The notes below the pieces were generated by a model. It ran no database searches. It saw only the letters and a program-made list of their open reading frames with translations, and was not told the DNA's origin. A stretch of 64,000 nt of DNA, from contig NC_047076.1 in NCBI RefSeq assembly GCF_902459465.1, forward strand, positions 372,001 to 436,000, written 5' to 3'. Position 1 is the first letter of the stretch; each line of letters begins with the position of its first letter. The position numbers were made by a program, and so were the translations under genes. Shown one piece after another: positions 1-11,300 of the stretch. Source of the stretch: Asterias rubens. Taxonomy: Eukaryota; Echinodermata; Asteroidea; Forcipulatida; Asteriidae.

Positions 1-623
1 AAAAACAATTACTGACCCTCAAAACCCCAGTGAAGCATATATAACAGGCATGCTTTCTTGCTTATCTCAAGAAGAAAAAAAATGAAACGAATTGATCATT
101 TCTAAATGAAGTTATGCCCATTTGACTGCAAGCACTCAGGTTTGTAGCTGTCCATGGAATGTTAATGCTTGACTGGATCTAAACATCTGAGTATTAAGTA
201 GCAAAGGGTATGCAAAGGTCATTCATTTGTTTTGTCAAGTAATCCATGGAAAGCTTGCAAAATGAGTACCTTTAATAATGTCGAGATAACTCCTCTGACT
301 CTCTTAGGAACGATCAATTTATTTCATTATTGTTTCTAATAAGCAGGAGAGAGTGCTTGTTTAATAAATGCTTTACTGAACTTTTGAGTTTCATTTGTTT
401 GCTTTGAAAAAAAAAAGTACCAACCCCAGTCAACTTCTTTTTGACTCACCCTGTACTTTCGCAATTCGTAGTGAAGTATGAAATGGTCGTGGACATTATG
501 TCATTCAAATTTAAGACTCGATATGAAAATTCCACCAGGTCTTTGAGCTCATCACACCAACCTCAGAAAGAACTAAGATTGCAATTCATACCATGCTCAT
601 GCAAAGAGTAGATTTATACTTAC
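1..623. other. ORMDL intron 2 (partial)
   Basis: Lies downstream of the second ORMDL coding exon on the minus strand. A donor-type GTAAGT reads leftward from 623. I looked for the expected last exon (about 36 residues) and did not find it, so it should lie left of the window. No other gene or clear repeat is visible here. Confidence 0.6.
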
Positions 624-1729
624 ATAATAATAGGAACGACAGTAAGAAACTTTCTTGTAGTTGTAAATTGGTCTCCATTGTCTATCTGTTCCCATTGTGT
701 TAAGTAGCGTTCTGTACCTTGGCTGTCTGACCATATAGCTCCTTTGATGTAGTGAAAGAGCAAATACATCAACTGCACAACAAATAAAAGAAAACAAAAG
801 GTACAAATGATTAATTTCTTTGGCTTCCCAACCCAAGTTTATTAAAGCCCCAAGGAAACACAACAAACACAAATTAAAGCTTGGAAGTTATTTGTCCACT
901 TATTGGATAATTTCCTTGAACAACTATTGTTAATTGGTTTGTTAATTGGTTTGTTTCTGTTGTTTGGCACTCCTTTCAAGGTCTGTTGGGACCTCTTGTT
1001 GAGCATCTATTATCATAAGAAAGTAACTGGATGGCTAACTCCTTTCTAACTCATCTCGCTACTTTGATCGTTGTCCTGGCTATAACATTCTCTCATTTTC
1101 AAGGTTTCGCCAATGTAGCCAACACAGTTACAAGTAATATGCTTCTAAAAAACTAAATAGATTTACACATGGTGCTACTGCAAACCTCCACTATTATACT
1201 CACAGTATGCAAAGATTAAAATACTACAGAAATATACAATACCAATGTGAATACTAATGTAATGATGTGAAATTATACATGCCATGTGAAGAGCAGTGTG
1301 CGATAGAACTCTAAAAATAATATTAGTAATTGTAATAAAGTGGAGGTTATTAAGAAATAAGGGATTTGGGGATTTTGCTGTTGAGGAGAGACGTATGATT
1401 GAGAGATTGGAATAACCAAGTTGACTTATCTACCGTACACTTTTTTAATCCCAACGTCCCCTACCCGCTTAACAAGAAGTGCTCCGCATTTAGGCCAACT
1501 TTGAAAACTTTACAATAAAACTCACCAAACTGTGTGAAACTGTTGTGAGTGTCCACACCATGGCCACATTCAGGAATGGCAGGCACAAGAAAAATAAATG
1601 CAAGGCATAAATCCCGATAAGGTAGGAGATCCACATTCCTCTGCTACTAAGCCATGAGTGGAAGTTAGACTCCATCACAACACCGGCTACTCCATTGGTG
1701 CCTCCATTCGTCTGCTCAGATATCTTCAT
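624..1729 (-). CDS. ORMDL: ORMDL family sphingolipid biosynthesis regulator, exons 1-2 (partial)
   Basis: ORM/ORMDL proteins are small ER membrane proteins that bind serine palmitoyltransferase and restrain sphingolipid synthesis. Two coding exons are visible on the minus strand: 1729-1526 (68 codons from ATG to a GTGAGT donor, phase 0) and 772-624 (49 codons plus 2 nt, GTAAGT donor). Exon 1 has SSRGMWISYLIGIYALHLFF, the family's N-terminal NSRGxW motif running into the first membrane segment, then VAMVWTLTTVSHSL. Exon 2 has the hallmark WEQIDNGDQFTTTRKFLTVV. Human ORMDL1 has 153 residues; the 117 seen here leave one exon for the last helix outside the window. The N-terminus is about ten residues longer than in vertebrates; a second Met at codon 19 (MESNFHSW) could be the true start. 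It is head-to-head with PMS1. ORMDL1, 2 or 3 cannot be assigned because invertebrates usually have one gene. Confidence 0.93.
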
Positions 1730-1871
1730 ATTCGATATCTAGTCTCGGATACTTGAAGATAATATTCCGAATGCTTTGTAGTACGTGATCTTTAGCAATG
1801 TTTCTTTCTATACAGCTTCTGTAAACAAAATCCCCAAATACAAATTTACACTAATTAGACTTAGCAATAAG

Positions 1872-2035
1872 GTTTTTTGCTATTAAGAACCGCAATGTGC
1901 GGTGGGTAATAGGGGGCATTTGACGACTGCGCTATATGTTGTCATGCACGAGGTGTGCACACATGGCCGTTATCTGTGTGGGTTCAACAGCACCCTCTCT
2001 TGATATTTTGCTATTCACGATAAACCTTATGGGGG
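1872..2035. mobile_element. Short non-autonomous element (MITE-like), copy 1
   Basis: Carries TTGCTATTAAGAACCGCAAT near one end and GCTATTCACGATAAACCTTA at the other. An inverted related copy lies at 4328-4446, sharing the segment around CTCTCTTGATATTTTGCTAT. No coding capacity. Boundaries are approximate. Confidence 0.55.
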
Positions 2036-2242
2036 ACTTTTGGTGGCAGCATGAACTCCGGTATCTATTGCACTGAATTGGTGACTGGCATCCTGTAAAT
2101 AATAAAGCTTCTCTGCAAATAAAACTTCAACTAATGTTCATGTTTTTGCTTGTTTTAGGAATCTGAAGTTGTTTTTATATTTTCTTCATATATATCTTTA
2201 ACTTAACTTTTCATTGGTCCACAATAACTCTATCAATAGGTC

Positions 2243-2676
2243 TAGCCCACACTGTTGAGCTGTAAATGGCTCCGCTTTTAACATCGCAAAAAACCCTCAT
2301 CGCAAAAAAACGTCTTCGGGCTTCTTCGGCGCTTTCCGAAGATTTCCGAAATCCATTGTCCACGGGGTTCAAAGGTGACGTCATGCACAAACGAATGGGC
2401 GCTGCACGCGGGGCCAAGCATCCGGTTTCTGTCGTTGCTCTCTATTTTTTACAATATCTCAGAAAATATTCATCCGATTTCAAAATTTTTGAAATGTAAG
2501 CATGAGGAGAGAATGCTCCTGCCTGCTGTCAAGTCTCATAGTTGTGAGTTGTACAAAATGTGAGTTATGATTTAATACATTTCAGTCTTTTATTTCGGGG
2601 CTGTGTGTGTGTGTGTGTTGGTACACGTGAAATCAACTTGATGAAACTGTCTATTTACAGCTCCACAGTGTGGGCT
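2243..2676. mobile_element. MITE with about 25-bp terminal inverted repeats
   Basis: The left end TAGCCCACACTGTTGAGCTG is matched by the inverted right end CAGCTCCACAGTGTGGGCTA, with the pairing extending further inward. The interior includes a palindromic TGACGTCA (CRE-type) site at 2376-2383. No transposase is encoded. Target duplication is possibly TA. Confidence 0.75.
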
Positions 2677-3159
2677 ACATACATGTACCATATGTCACTG
2701 AGGTGACATTATTCCCAAAAATCTCCACGCTTCCAACTCCTAGATAAGAGGTATGAGGTTAGTGTAGACAACAGTAGATAGATCCCGTTATTGCGGTGCT
2801 GGGCGCGCGTACGCTTTTACGCTTTCACACATTATGTCGCTGTCACACTGTCAGTGCAAAAATTTACAACATTGAACCCAACACTAACAGTCTTGGAATT
2901 TCTGACAAGAAGAGTGTATTACTGTACTGTGACTCAGTGAGTTAAGCGTCTGGTTACCCAATTTTCTTAATTAAAACCACGTCGCCTTGAATCAAAACGG
3001 AGGGATTCCACACTGCACGACTACGAAGGCAGACAGGAAGTTGACGACTCGATCGAACTTCCGTGAACGAGCGTAGACACTGTCATTGACTAATGACACC
3101 CGTATTTCTCTTAATAACTCTGTCAGTCTGTACACATTTTAATAAATAACTGAATACGA

Positions 3160-3303
3160 ATAGGATAACTTTCCGTATGGCGCCACCACTTTTTCACTAA
3201 TTTTTACAAAAAGGGATATATCAATCAGGTAAATTAGATACTATATTATTTTATATCGAATGAAAAAGTGGTGGCGCCATACGAAAACTTTTCCTACGAA
3301 TAA
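3160..3303. mobile_element. Fold-back element of about 140 bp
   Basis: The arm CGTATGGCGCCACCACTTTT at 3174 is repeated inverted as AAAAGTGGTGGCGCCATACG at 3264. Imperfect pairing continues outward through AGGATAACTTTCC / AAAACTTTTCCT. It has a short AT-rich loop and no coding sequence. Confidence 0.75.
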
Positions 3304-3786
3304 TATGCAAAGACCTGGTTATATTAAAAAATATTATGTTCTGATCGTATGAGTTAGTTTTATTTCAATTAAAAAGAACTCACGTTCAGTGTTTTCCACA
3401 CATCTTCGTCGTCACACACAGCGCGTATAACACTGTATGAAAAAAAACCCAGACTCTATTAAACATTTATGCTGGTTTGTTTGTACATGTAAAAAGTAGC
3501 AATAAACGCACCAGACTACGTGTTGACATCTCCGTCGCTCCGTCGTGGAAAGTGGTGTACGCAACTTTCCTGTTTCTGTATAAGCTAATCAGTGATTGGT
3601 TTATTCTAATCCAAAATACAGCAAATAGTGACAGTTTATATCAATTTTTAATATTAAATATACTGCAGCAGAGTTTTTGATTTAAGAACATAATCTTGTT
3701 AAGATAAATTGTCATTTAATTTTTTCATCAAAAAGTATTTTTTGACCTTGAATAGGTCTTGGCTACATTTTGTAAAATCAAAAACT

Positions 3787-3932
3787 AACCAATCAAAATT
3801 GTTTATGGAGGGGTTAAAGGGCCATTGAAGTTACTTCGGTGACGTCATTCTGCCTGTCTCTGAAATGTCATGTGAGGGCGCGCGGGAGATATGACTGAAG
3901 TTAGTGAACACAAAACAACATATCATCATGCA
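3787..3932 (+). promoter_or_regulatory. PMS1: Candidate PMS1 promoter and noncoding first exon
   Basis: A CCAAT box (3789), a TGACGTCA CRE-type site (3840-3847) and a GC-rich GGGCGCGCGGG tract lie within 100 bp, followed by a purine-rich stretch ending CATGCAG|GTTTGT at 3932, a possible donor. The first PMS1 coding exon is preceded by an acceptor (TTATTTCAG), so a noncoding upstream exon is expected, as in human PMS1. This is inference from signals only. Confidence 0.35.
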
Positions 3933-4149
3933 GGTTTGTTATTGTTTTATTCTACACTAACTAAGCAATAAAAAGACAATAATGGTATTATGTACTATTT
4001 GAATAAACACTCTCCTGCTAGTGCTAGGAGTAGGACTAGGTGAGCTTACGTATAACTATAATAAAAAGTTCCAAATACTAAATAGAAATAGGGATACTGA
4101 CGATACTGTGCTGGGTCCTTGGGATAGGCTGGGCTCCCTCACTCAATCA

Positions 4150-4296
4150 ATAGGAGACTTTCCAACGCTAGGTGGCAGCAGACATACCGGGTAAATTTCC
4201 ATTGTTTACGTAGTTCTGAACATGCGCATAATTCTGAGAACAATGGATTTACCCGGTAAGTCTGCTGCCCTCTATCGTCCCAGAAAGTCTCCCATT
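4150..4296. mobile_element. Fold-back MITE, about 147 bp
   Basis: GGAGACTTTCC...GGCAGCAGAC...ACCGGGTAAAT on the left pairs with ATTTACCCGGT...GTCTGCTGCC...AGAAAGTCTCC on the right, leaving a loop of about 40 nt. Noncoding. Confidence 0.75.
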
Positions 4297-4327
4297 GGTC
4301 ACTGTCATTGATGATTGGTCGTACTCG

Positions 4328-4446
4328 TACGTAGGTTTATCGCGAATAGCAAAATATCAAGAGAGGCACTGTTGAACCAACACTAAGATATAGCCATGAT
4401 GCGTGCGCATAACGTAATGCGGTTCTGAATCGCGATAAACCTTATG
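4328..4446. mobile_element. Short MITE-like element, copy 2 (inverted relative to 1872)
   Basis: Bounded by GGTTTATCGCGAATAGC and GAATCGCGATAAACCTTA, which are near-inverted repeats. It shares ATAGCAAAATATCAAGAGAG, inverted, with the element at 1872-2035. Confidence 0.6.
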
Positions 4447-4465
4447 TCTGAATTGATGGGAGGTA

Positions 4466-4841
4466 TTAAAGCCATCATTATACACTTTCGGTAACAGTAT
4501 TGTCCAAGTCCCACACTTGGTGTATCACAACTTATATATTAAATAACAAACCTGTGAAAATTTAGGCTCAATCGGTCATCGGAGTCGGGAGCAAATAACG
4601 GGAAAACCCACTCTTGTTTCCGCGCGTTTTGCCGTGTCATGACATATGTTAAAAATATATCCGTAAATCTCGCTATCGAGACTTGATATTGTTTTAATGT
4701 TTTCTCAAAAAGTAAAGCATTTCATGGAACAATATTTCAAGAGAAGTCTTTCACCATTACCTTCTGTAAACCCTGTAAATTATTTGTAAATCTGTGAAAT
4801 TTTTTCTTTTTTTCTGTACCGAAAGTGTATAATGGCTTTAA
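4466..4841. mobile_element. MITE family B, copy 1
   Basis: Begins TTAAAGCCATCATTATACAC and ends GTGTATAATGGCTTTAA, near-perfect terminal inverted repeats with TTAA at both edges. The interior (TGTATCACAAC, CACAGGTTTG-type motifs, AAAGCATTTCATGGAA) matches copies at 35186-35539 and 53857-54226. Confidence 0.8.
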
Positions 4842-4856
4842 GAGGGAGCTGTTTTT

Positions 4857-5340
4857 TCAAGCTCCCAGGTTATTACTTCTATTGTTAGCATCACTAAGGA
4901 ATTGGTAGACAACTCATTGTATTTATTTGTTATTTCAGAGCAAGTAAGATGTCTTCACTACAAAAGCTTCCATCGATACAGTACGTCTAGTATCAAGCTC
5001 TCGGGTTATTACTTCTATTGTTAGCATCGTCAAGGAATTGGTAGAGAACTCATTGTATTTATTTGTTATTTCAGAGCAAGTAAGATGTCTTCACTACAAA
5101 AGCTTCCATCGGATACAGTACGTCTAGTATCAAGCTCTCGGGTTATTACTTCTATTGTTAGCATCGTCAAGGAATTGGTAGAGAACTCATTGTATTTATT
5201 TGTTATTTCAGAGCAAGTAAGATGTCTTCACTACAAAAGCTTCCATCGGATACAGTACGTCTAGTATCAAGCTCCCAGGTTATTACTTCTATAGTTAGCA
5301 TCGTTAAGGAATTGGTAGAGAACTCATTAGATGCACAAAG
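4857..5340 (+). repeat. Tandem duplication of PMS1 first coding exon with its 3' splice site
   Basis: Unit 136-137 bp, starting at 4857, 4993, 5130 and 5267 (the last partial). Each of the first three units contains coding-like sequence, a TTATTTCAG acceptor and a start-codon segment AGTAAGATGTCTTCACTAC, giving ATGs at 4949, 5085 and 5222. The copies differ slightly: CCATCGATAC versus CCATCGGATAC (1-bp deletion in copy 1) and CTCGGG versus CCCAGG. Only the last ATG (5222) runs on into AACTCATTAGATGCACAAAG and the real donor at 5363. From 5085 an unspliced frame gives 59 residues, then TAG at 5262. Confidence 0.92.
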
Positions 5341-8300
5341 TGACAACATTGAAGTCAAATTGGTAAGTAGAAAATCTTTTCTGACAGCTTTTTAGAGATG
5401 AGGGTTTTTCAGACTTTTTTCCTGAACTAAAAAGGATGCCATCGTTCGATCGGCTGACCAAATTCTCGCTGGGGTGGATTTTACACAGAGATAAGCCAGG
5501 TTCATACTTCCTGCGAATACAAATGCAATGCGAATTTGACGTGAATTTGAAGTCACATCCTTCCTTTCGGAGCGATATTCGCAAGTAAGTTGAACGGAGT
5601 TGAATTGTTGCAAATTTGTGGCGTCAACATTCGCTTTGCCTTCGCATGCGCAAGAAGTATGAATTAGGCTTTAAGACTAGTCTAATCTTAGACTTGCCTT
5701 AAGTTTTTAACAACTTCTCATAGACCTACATGTATCTATGAAATCAACCCTTGAGAATGTTGGGATTGTGATGCTGCCAAACTCAAAGCAGTAGCACTCA
5801 CACTAGAAGGATGGGCTGAGGTGGGAGTACCAGTGATTCAAGCTGGGTACAAGGAGGAGACCACGGGCAAATGCTTATAGATGTCTACTAGACAGAGACT
5901 TATTTATAAATGCCTGCCTTATAAAGCTGTTATTTCTTCCATGTATAAAATACCCTGCAGTCGATTTCACGAAACGCTAGGATTAATCCTAAGTCGAGTT
6001 GGGCATATAACCCATCCTAACTCAAAGTGGTTTATTTATAGCTGTGGTGCCATGGGTTAACTCAAGGCATGGCATCATGAATGATCAGTCAGATTTTGGT
6101 GTTTGAAGATTTTCTTGGATTTTGTGCCAACAATGATTTCATTTGGGGGCTTTAATTTTTAAAGAACTTTGTCATGTGATGTTCTATCATCGAACTTCTA
6201 CTCAAGATCACATCCATTCCTGATCACCAGTGAGTGTAGAAAGTAGAAACAGAAAGTAAGTTGTGAACCTTGATTATATATCAAAAGTATTTTGAAGAAT
6301 AAAATCTATAGATCAGAAACAAAAAAATGAGTCATCAGTAAGTGTCAAAACAGTGAGTTTTTTTTAATTAAAAGCAAAGTGAAATAAACGGTGCATTTGT
6401 CGGATCAAAAATTCAGTCATTAAAATAATACTAGTCCCTAAAATAAACTATGAATTTAAAATGTATTAAATAAAATGAATATTTTAGTTTAAAAATGATG
6501 CTTAGGAGGCATGTTATGTAAAGATTTAACTTAAAATGACCTTGGCAAAAATGGAACTTAAGCTATTTAATATCTTACTGAACATAATGAATCAATCTTC
6601 CTCATAAATAAAATCAAATCAAATTAACGAATAGGTGTCATGGCCGAGTGGTTTAAAGCATCAAAATCAAGTTTTGATGTTTAAGTCATGGGGTGTCGGT
6701 TTGATTCCCAGTCATGACAAATGTGTCCTTTAAAAGCAACACACTTCACTAATCACTATCAATCTTTTTTTCTGGCCAGGGTACCTGGGAGGGTAGAGGT
6801 TGATATTGTGTATAAAAAAGCCTTTGGAGCGCTGCAGTTGCCCAGGTTGTATACTCCTATAGTACCTGGGAGGGTAGAGGTTGATATTGTGTATGAAAAA
6901 GCCTTTGGAGCGCTGCAGTTGCCCAGGTTGTATACTCCTATAGTACTGGGAGGGTAGAGGTTGATAGTGTGTATGAAAAAGCCTTTGGAGCGCTGCAGTT
7001 GCCCAGGTTGTATACTCCTATAGTACCTGGGAGGGTAGAGGTTGATATTGTGTATGAAAAAGCCTTTGGAGCGCTGCAGTTGCCCAGGTTGTATACTCCT
7101 ATAGTACCTGGGAGGGTAGAGGTTGATAGTGTGTATGAAAAAGCCTTTGGAGCGCTGCAGTTGCCCAGGTTGTATACTCCTATAGTACCTGGGAGGGTAG
7201 AGGTTGATATTGTTTATGAAAAAGCCTTTGGAGCGCTGCAGTTGCCCAGGTTGTATACTCCTATAGTACCTGGGAGGGTAGAGGTTGATATTGTGTATGA
7301 AAAAGCCTTTGGAGCGCTGCAGTTGCCCAGGTTGTATACTCCTATAGTACCTGGGAGGGTAGAGGTTGATATTGTGTATGAAAAAGCCTTTGGAGCGCTG
7401 CAGTTGCCCAGGTTGTATACTCCTATAGTACCTGGGAGGGTAGGGGTTGATATTGTGTATGAAAAAGCCTTTGGAGCGCTGCAGTTGCCCAGGTTGTATA
7501 CTCCTCAGGGAGCTAAAAAAGGAATATTTTTGGCCCAATGAGCAGGGCACTAATTTAAAGCGCATTGATAGAGTAGTAAAATGCTAGTCTAATTATTATT
7601 ATTAAATTATTATTGTTAAGGATACTGATTTAATGTTATTTTTTGATTATTTAGTGTCTTAGTATTATATTTTAAAAAACGTAAACAAATTAAGTCTCAA
7701 CTTTTTGGGGGAATGTTGCTTTCTTGGTTGCCCTCTGAAGAACTGCTGCAATTGACCATTCCCAGTCAACAAAATATTGGACACTAGGCCGTAATATAGG
7801 ATATTCAGACTTAATATTAGGACACTTGTCCTTCTACTTTACTGGATTCTGTTGTCATACATCTTTGTGTAGTATGGCAAAGCAATATCAATCAAGCGCT
7901 GTAGGTCAGCTGTAACTTCTGGCTTAGACTCTTGGCTTTGGACCTGAGGCTTCATAAAACAAGTGCCATTTCGGAAATTCTTAAAACCGTCACTATCGTT
8001 AATGATATTATTTAATGTCTGACTGACTGTCCAGTCCTTAACAACGTCAACTCCAGCATCCCAGCTAAGTAACTCATCACTGTACGGAATCCCTAATGTC
8101 TTACAGAAACCAGAAAGTATGGTTGCTGGATCATTCACAAGATCATCTGCATCTAAGATAACTGGGTCTGGGTCTAAACCTTTCTCTTTTACATAGGAAT
8201 ATAAATCATAGGTTTCTTTGAAACTACCTCCTGGGGGAAGTATTTCTGGAGGTTGTTGGTCAAATTCCACTTCATCTAGTGATATATTGGTCTTATTGTC

Positions 8301-11300
8301 TGACTGTACTGACATAAGATTCATCATTTCAACTACTAGTTTCTTCCAAGATGGAAAGACCTTGGCTGGGTTACGGATGAGGAAAGCATGACGGTAGCCA
8401 GAATCTGGAAGATACTCAAATTTCCCATCTGGACAAAAAGATATTTCTTTGGCAAAAATAATCTTCTTATCAGGGTACCCTGTCTCCATGTGGTGTTTTA
8501 GCCATTTATAAGTACAGATTGAGCTATGGAAACCAGACCCAGGATCTTTCTGTAGTTCTTCTGGTGTTTTTTCGGTGATTACTTCAGGCTCTGGTGGCAT
8601 CTCCATGTTATTGTTTGATACAATTTGTCTCTCTGGTCCAAAGAATCTTGCCGTGCTGTACATCTCAAATAGCATTTTAGAATCGGGAAGTTTGTCCATA
8701 CACTTCAAGAAAGCGGATGAGACGGTGCGAGGACACGCCCAGAGAATGACTTTGATTTGGTCGGCCATGATGACAGTCAGTTGTCTTCCTTTTTGTCTTG
8801 GACTGGAAAGCAAGATTCTGCACTGAGAAGAAGAAATGAGTAAAGGCAAAAAAGAAAATTGCAAAGAAAATGAAACATTACACTTGTGTAATGTATGTAC
8901 AGTAAACAAAGGAAATTAAATTTTGATTAAATATTTAAATGCTGGAAGCATTTAATTGGCTACAATTGGAGGTAGAGGACATTTGACATCAATGTTTAAT
9001 CTGTGTTGATAACCTATGGTTGATAAGATAATCTAAAGTGAAGGACAGGCACAGCTTAGCTCATTTTGAAATTAGAGTGAACAAATTTCTTTTCAACTCA
9101 AAAGTTCATATTTCGTTGTCTTTGGTTACATTGACAATTCAACAGAACATATTTGACCCTGTGAATATGGAGAAGCAGACCATACTATGGAAACCACGGC
9201 TTCGGCTACAGATTCAGCTCAGGCTAGCTTGGCCAGGCAGTTGTTTTGACAATTACGCTATAAACTTTGTGTATGTGCTCGGGGCTTCATACGAGAGAAC
9301 GGAGCCGAACGGAGCCAAAGCCGAAGCCATGGATTTGAAAAGGGCCTATTGAACACACCACACTGCCTTGTTTGACCTCTACTACCCAACCCTTGTAGCT
9401 CAAAAGATCTTGCAATCTTCAATAAAACCCAAAGGACTGTGTAAAGAAATTTGAAACTGATATAACGGTAACACTTTATGAGTCATGTCAGTGAAATGAA
9501 AAGAAGACTGTAGGTGTTCCTTCATGCATGCTTTATATGCTTTTAAGAAGGCTCTGCTAGGGCAGAAAGTGAAGCCAGTAAAAATAACATTTTGCATTTA
9601 TATCTGGTATTATTCTGATTGGTAAAGCAATCTGCAATCAGTGAGTTATTTTTTTCATGCTGTGTTTTTCAATCAAACTAGCTTTCATTTTATCTTACAT
9701 ACAGGCATGATATTCTTCCTACTTAAGTCTGATTAATGATTTGTTGTGCTCTTGGAAAAATCAGAAAAATGTGATAAATAGCCCGAAAAGTATATTAAAC
9801 CCTCATTATGAACTTGTGTTCAAACATGATTTTTTAACTTTTTTCCCAGGGACTATATATCATGTCTGTTTCAGTTGTACATTTACTTGCAAAGAATGAG
9901 AAATACATACCAGTTTGTCCTTCACTGTGAGAACCTCCACCAGTCACTTAACACTACCGATTGGAAGGCCAAGACTTTCCAATGCAAGCAAATAGTACTT
10001 GGTGAGATTAGATGCTGTTACCAAACTCAATTGAGTCTTATGCATTGGATTGTGGATGGCAAAAAGTACTTGGTGACTTTAGACGCTGTTACCAAACTTA
10101 ATTGAGTCTTTTGAAATGCATTGGATCGTGAAAGGAGTGCCAACTCATCCTATATCCATTCATTTACATAACAGATAAAGTTATGTAATAGTTAAACACA
10201 GAGCTTAGCAGGTAAGAGATAGCAAAGCTGACGTTTCAGATAATTTTGAGGATTGAAAACCTTTTAAAAAAAAACTACTATGCAGTAGTAGAATTTACAG
10301 CAAGACAAGATTTACCTAGGAAGTAATAAGACTGTGAATATTTGTATTCCCCCTGGATAGGATGCTAGTCTATCATAGGTTGCTCCCCAGCTCTAACAGA
10401 CAGGTACCCATTTGTACTCCTGGTTTGAGATATCACAATAGTGATAAAGTGTCTTGCTCAAGGACACAGGTGTTGCGATTGACCGGGTCAAGATTCAAAC
10501 CCACATTCTGTAAATTACAGAACTTAAGTCCACCGCCCTAGACCGCTCGGCTACGTGTCATCACAACTCGATATGTTCTGTTATTAGAATCACTTTTAAG
10601 AAAACCAACATTAATAAATTTTAATTAATCTTAAGATTCCCTGAGTCACTGACGTTTAATGATGTATGAAACCATGGAGGATTCTTCCTCCATGTTGAAA
10701 CTTTGCATTGTCTTGAAGATAAGAAGTACATGTAACTATAGCAGGCCTTGAACTTCAAAAGTGCGGCACCAGTGACATCAATGTAAGTAATCTTTATAGA
10801 ATGTTGGCTGGTAGCCTGTTTCTGCTAAGCAATATTAACCAGTGCTTAGCAAGTTTTGTGCCTACAGATTTTATTAAACTGGAGTCTGGTATGTCACTGG
10901 TGAAACTATTTGTACAAATCGAGCAGCAAATAAATGATAGAGTGGCGTTTGAAGCTATGCATACATTTATAAGAAGATGAGACTTGAGGGTCGACCATTT
11001 GTAAAATATATTTTTTTATTTTTTAAAGTTTTTTTTTAAAATAAAAAAAAATAAAAAAATCGGTGCGGCCGCCAAGATCAAGGCAGGGGGGGACGTGCAA
11101 CATGTTAATTATTTTACTTGGCCTTATGGGAGGAGTGTTGGCTCTGAAAAGAGCTGGTGTGGTGTTAACATTTCAAAGAGTAGACTCGCTCTTTTTCAGG
11201 AGAAAGATGAGCCAGATTAGCAGAGTACACTTTTCGAACTGTCAAGACCACACCGCCTTTTTCAAAGCCATCACTCCTTCCAAACAAGTTTTTACATTCC

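Larger units (their letters stand above)
1730..4856. other. ORMDL/PMS1 divergent intergenic region
   Basis: About 3.1 kb between the ORMDL start codon and the first PMS1 exon-like copy. It holds both 5'UTRs and presumably both promoters, but most of it is short inverted-repeat elements (listed separately at 1872, 2243, 3160, 4150, 4328 and 4466). Coding-looking ORFs at 2211-2563 lie inside one of these elements and are not genes. Confidence 0.6.

Noticed and set aside
2211-2563. Three overlapping ORFs between ORMDL and PMS1
   Set aside because: They lie inside or across the 2243-2676 MITE and have no family similarity.
6638-6718. Functional tRNA-Leu(CAA)
   Set aside because: Good acceptor and anticodon stems, but the T stem has mismatches, the B box is weak, and it runs directly into a SINE body.
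6759-7565. 268-codon minus and 190-codon plus ORFs that look like repetitive proteins
   Set aside because: They come from an 81-bp (27-codon) minisatellite of SINE origin, open on both strands, with no independent coding evidence.
8769-8909. 47-residue N-terminal extension of sulfotransferase-like paralogue 1
   Set aside because: The extension is not shared by the other paralogues, contains an acceptor-like site and reads as translated 5'UTR/intron; MADQIKV is the conserved start.
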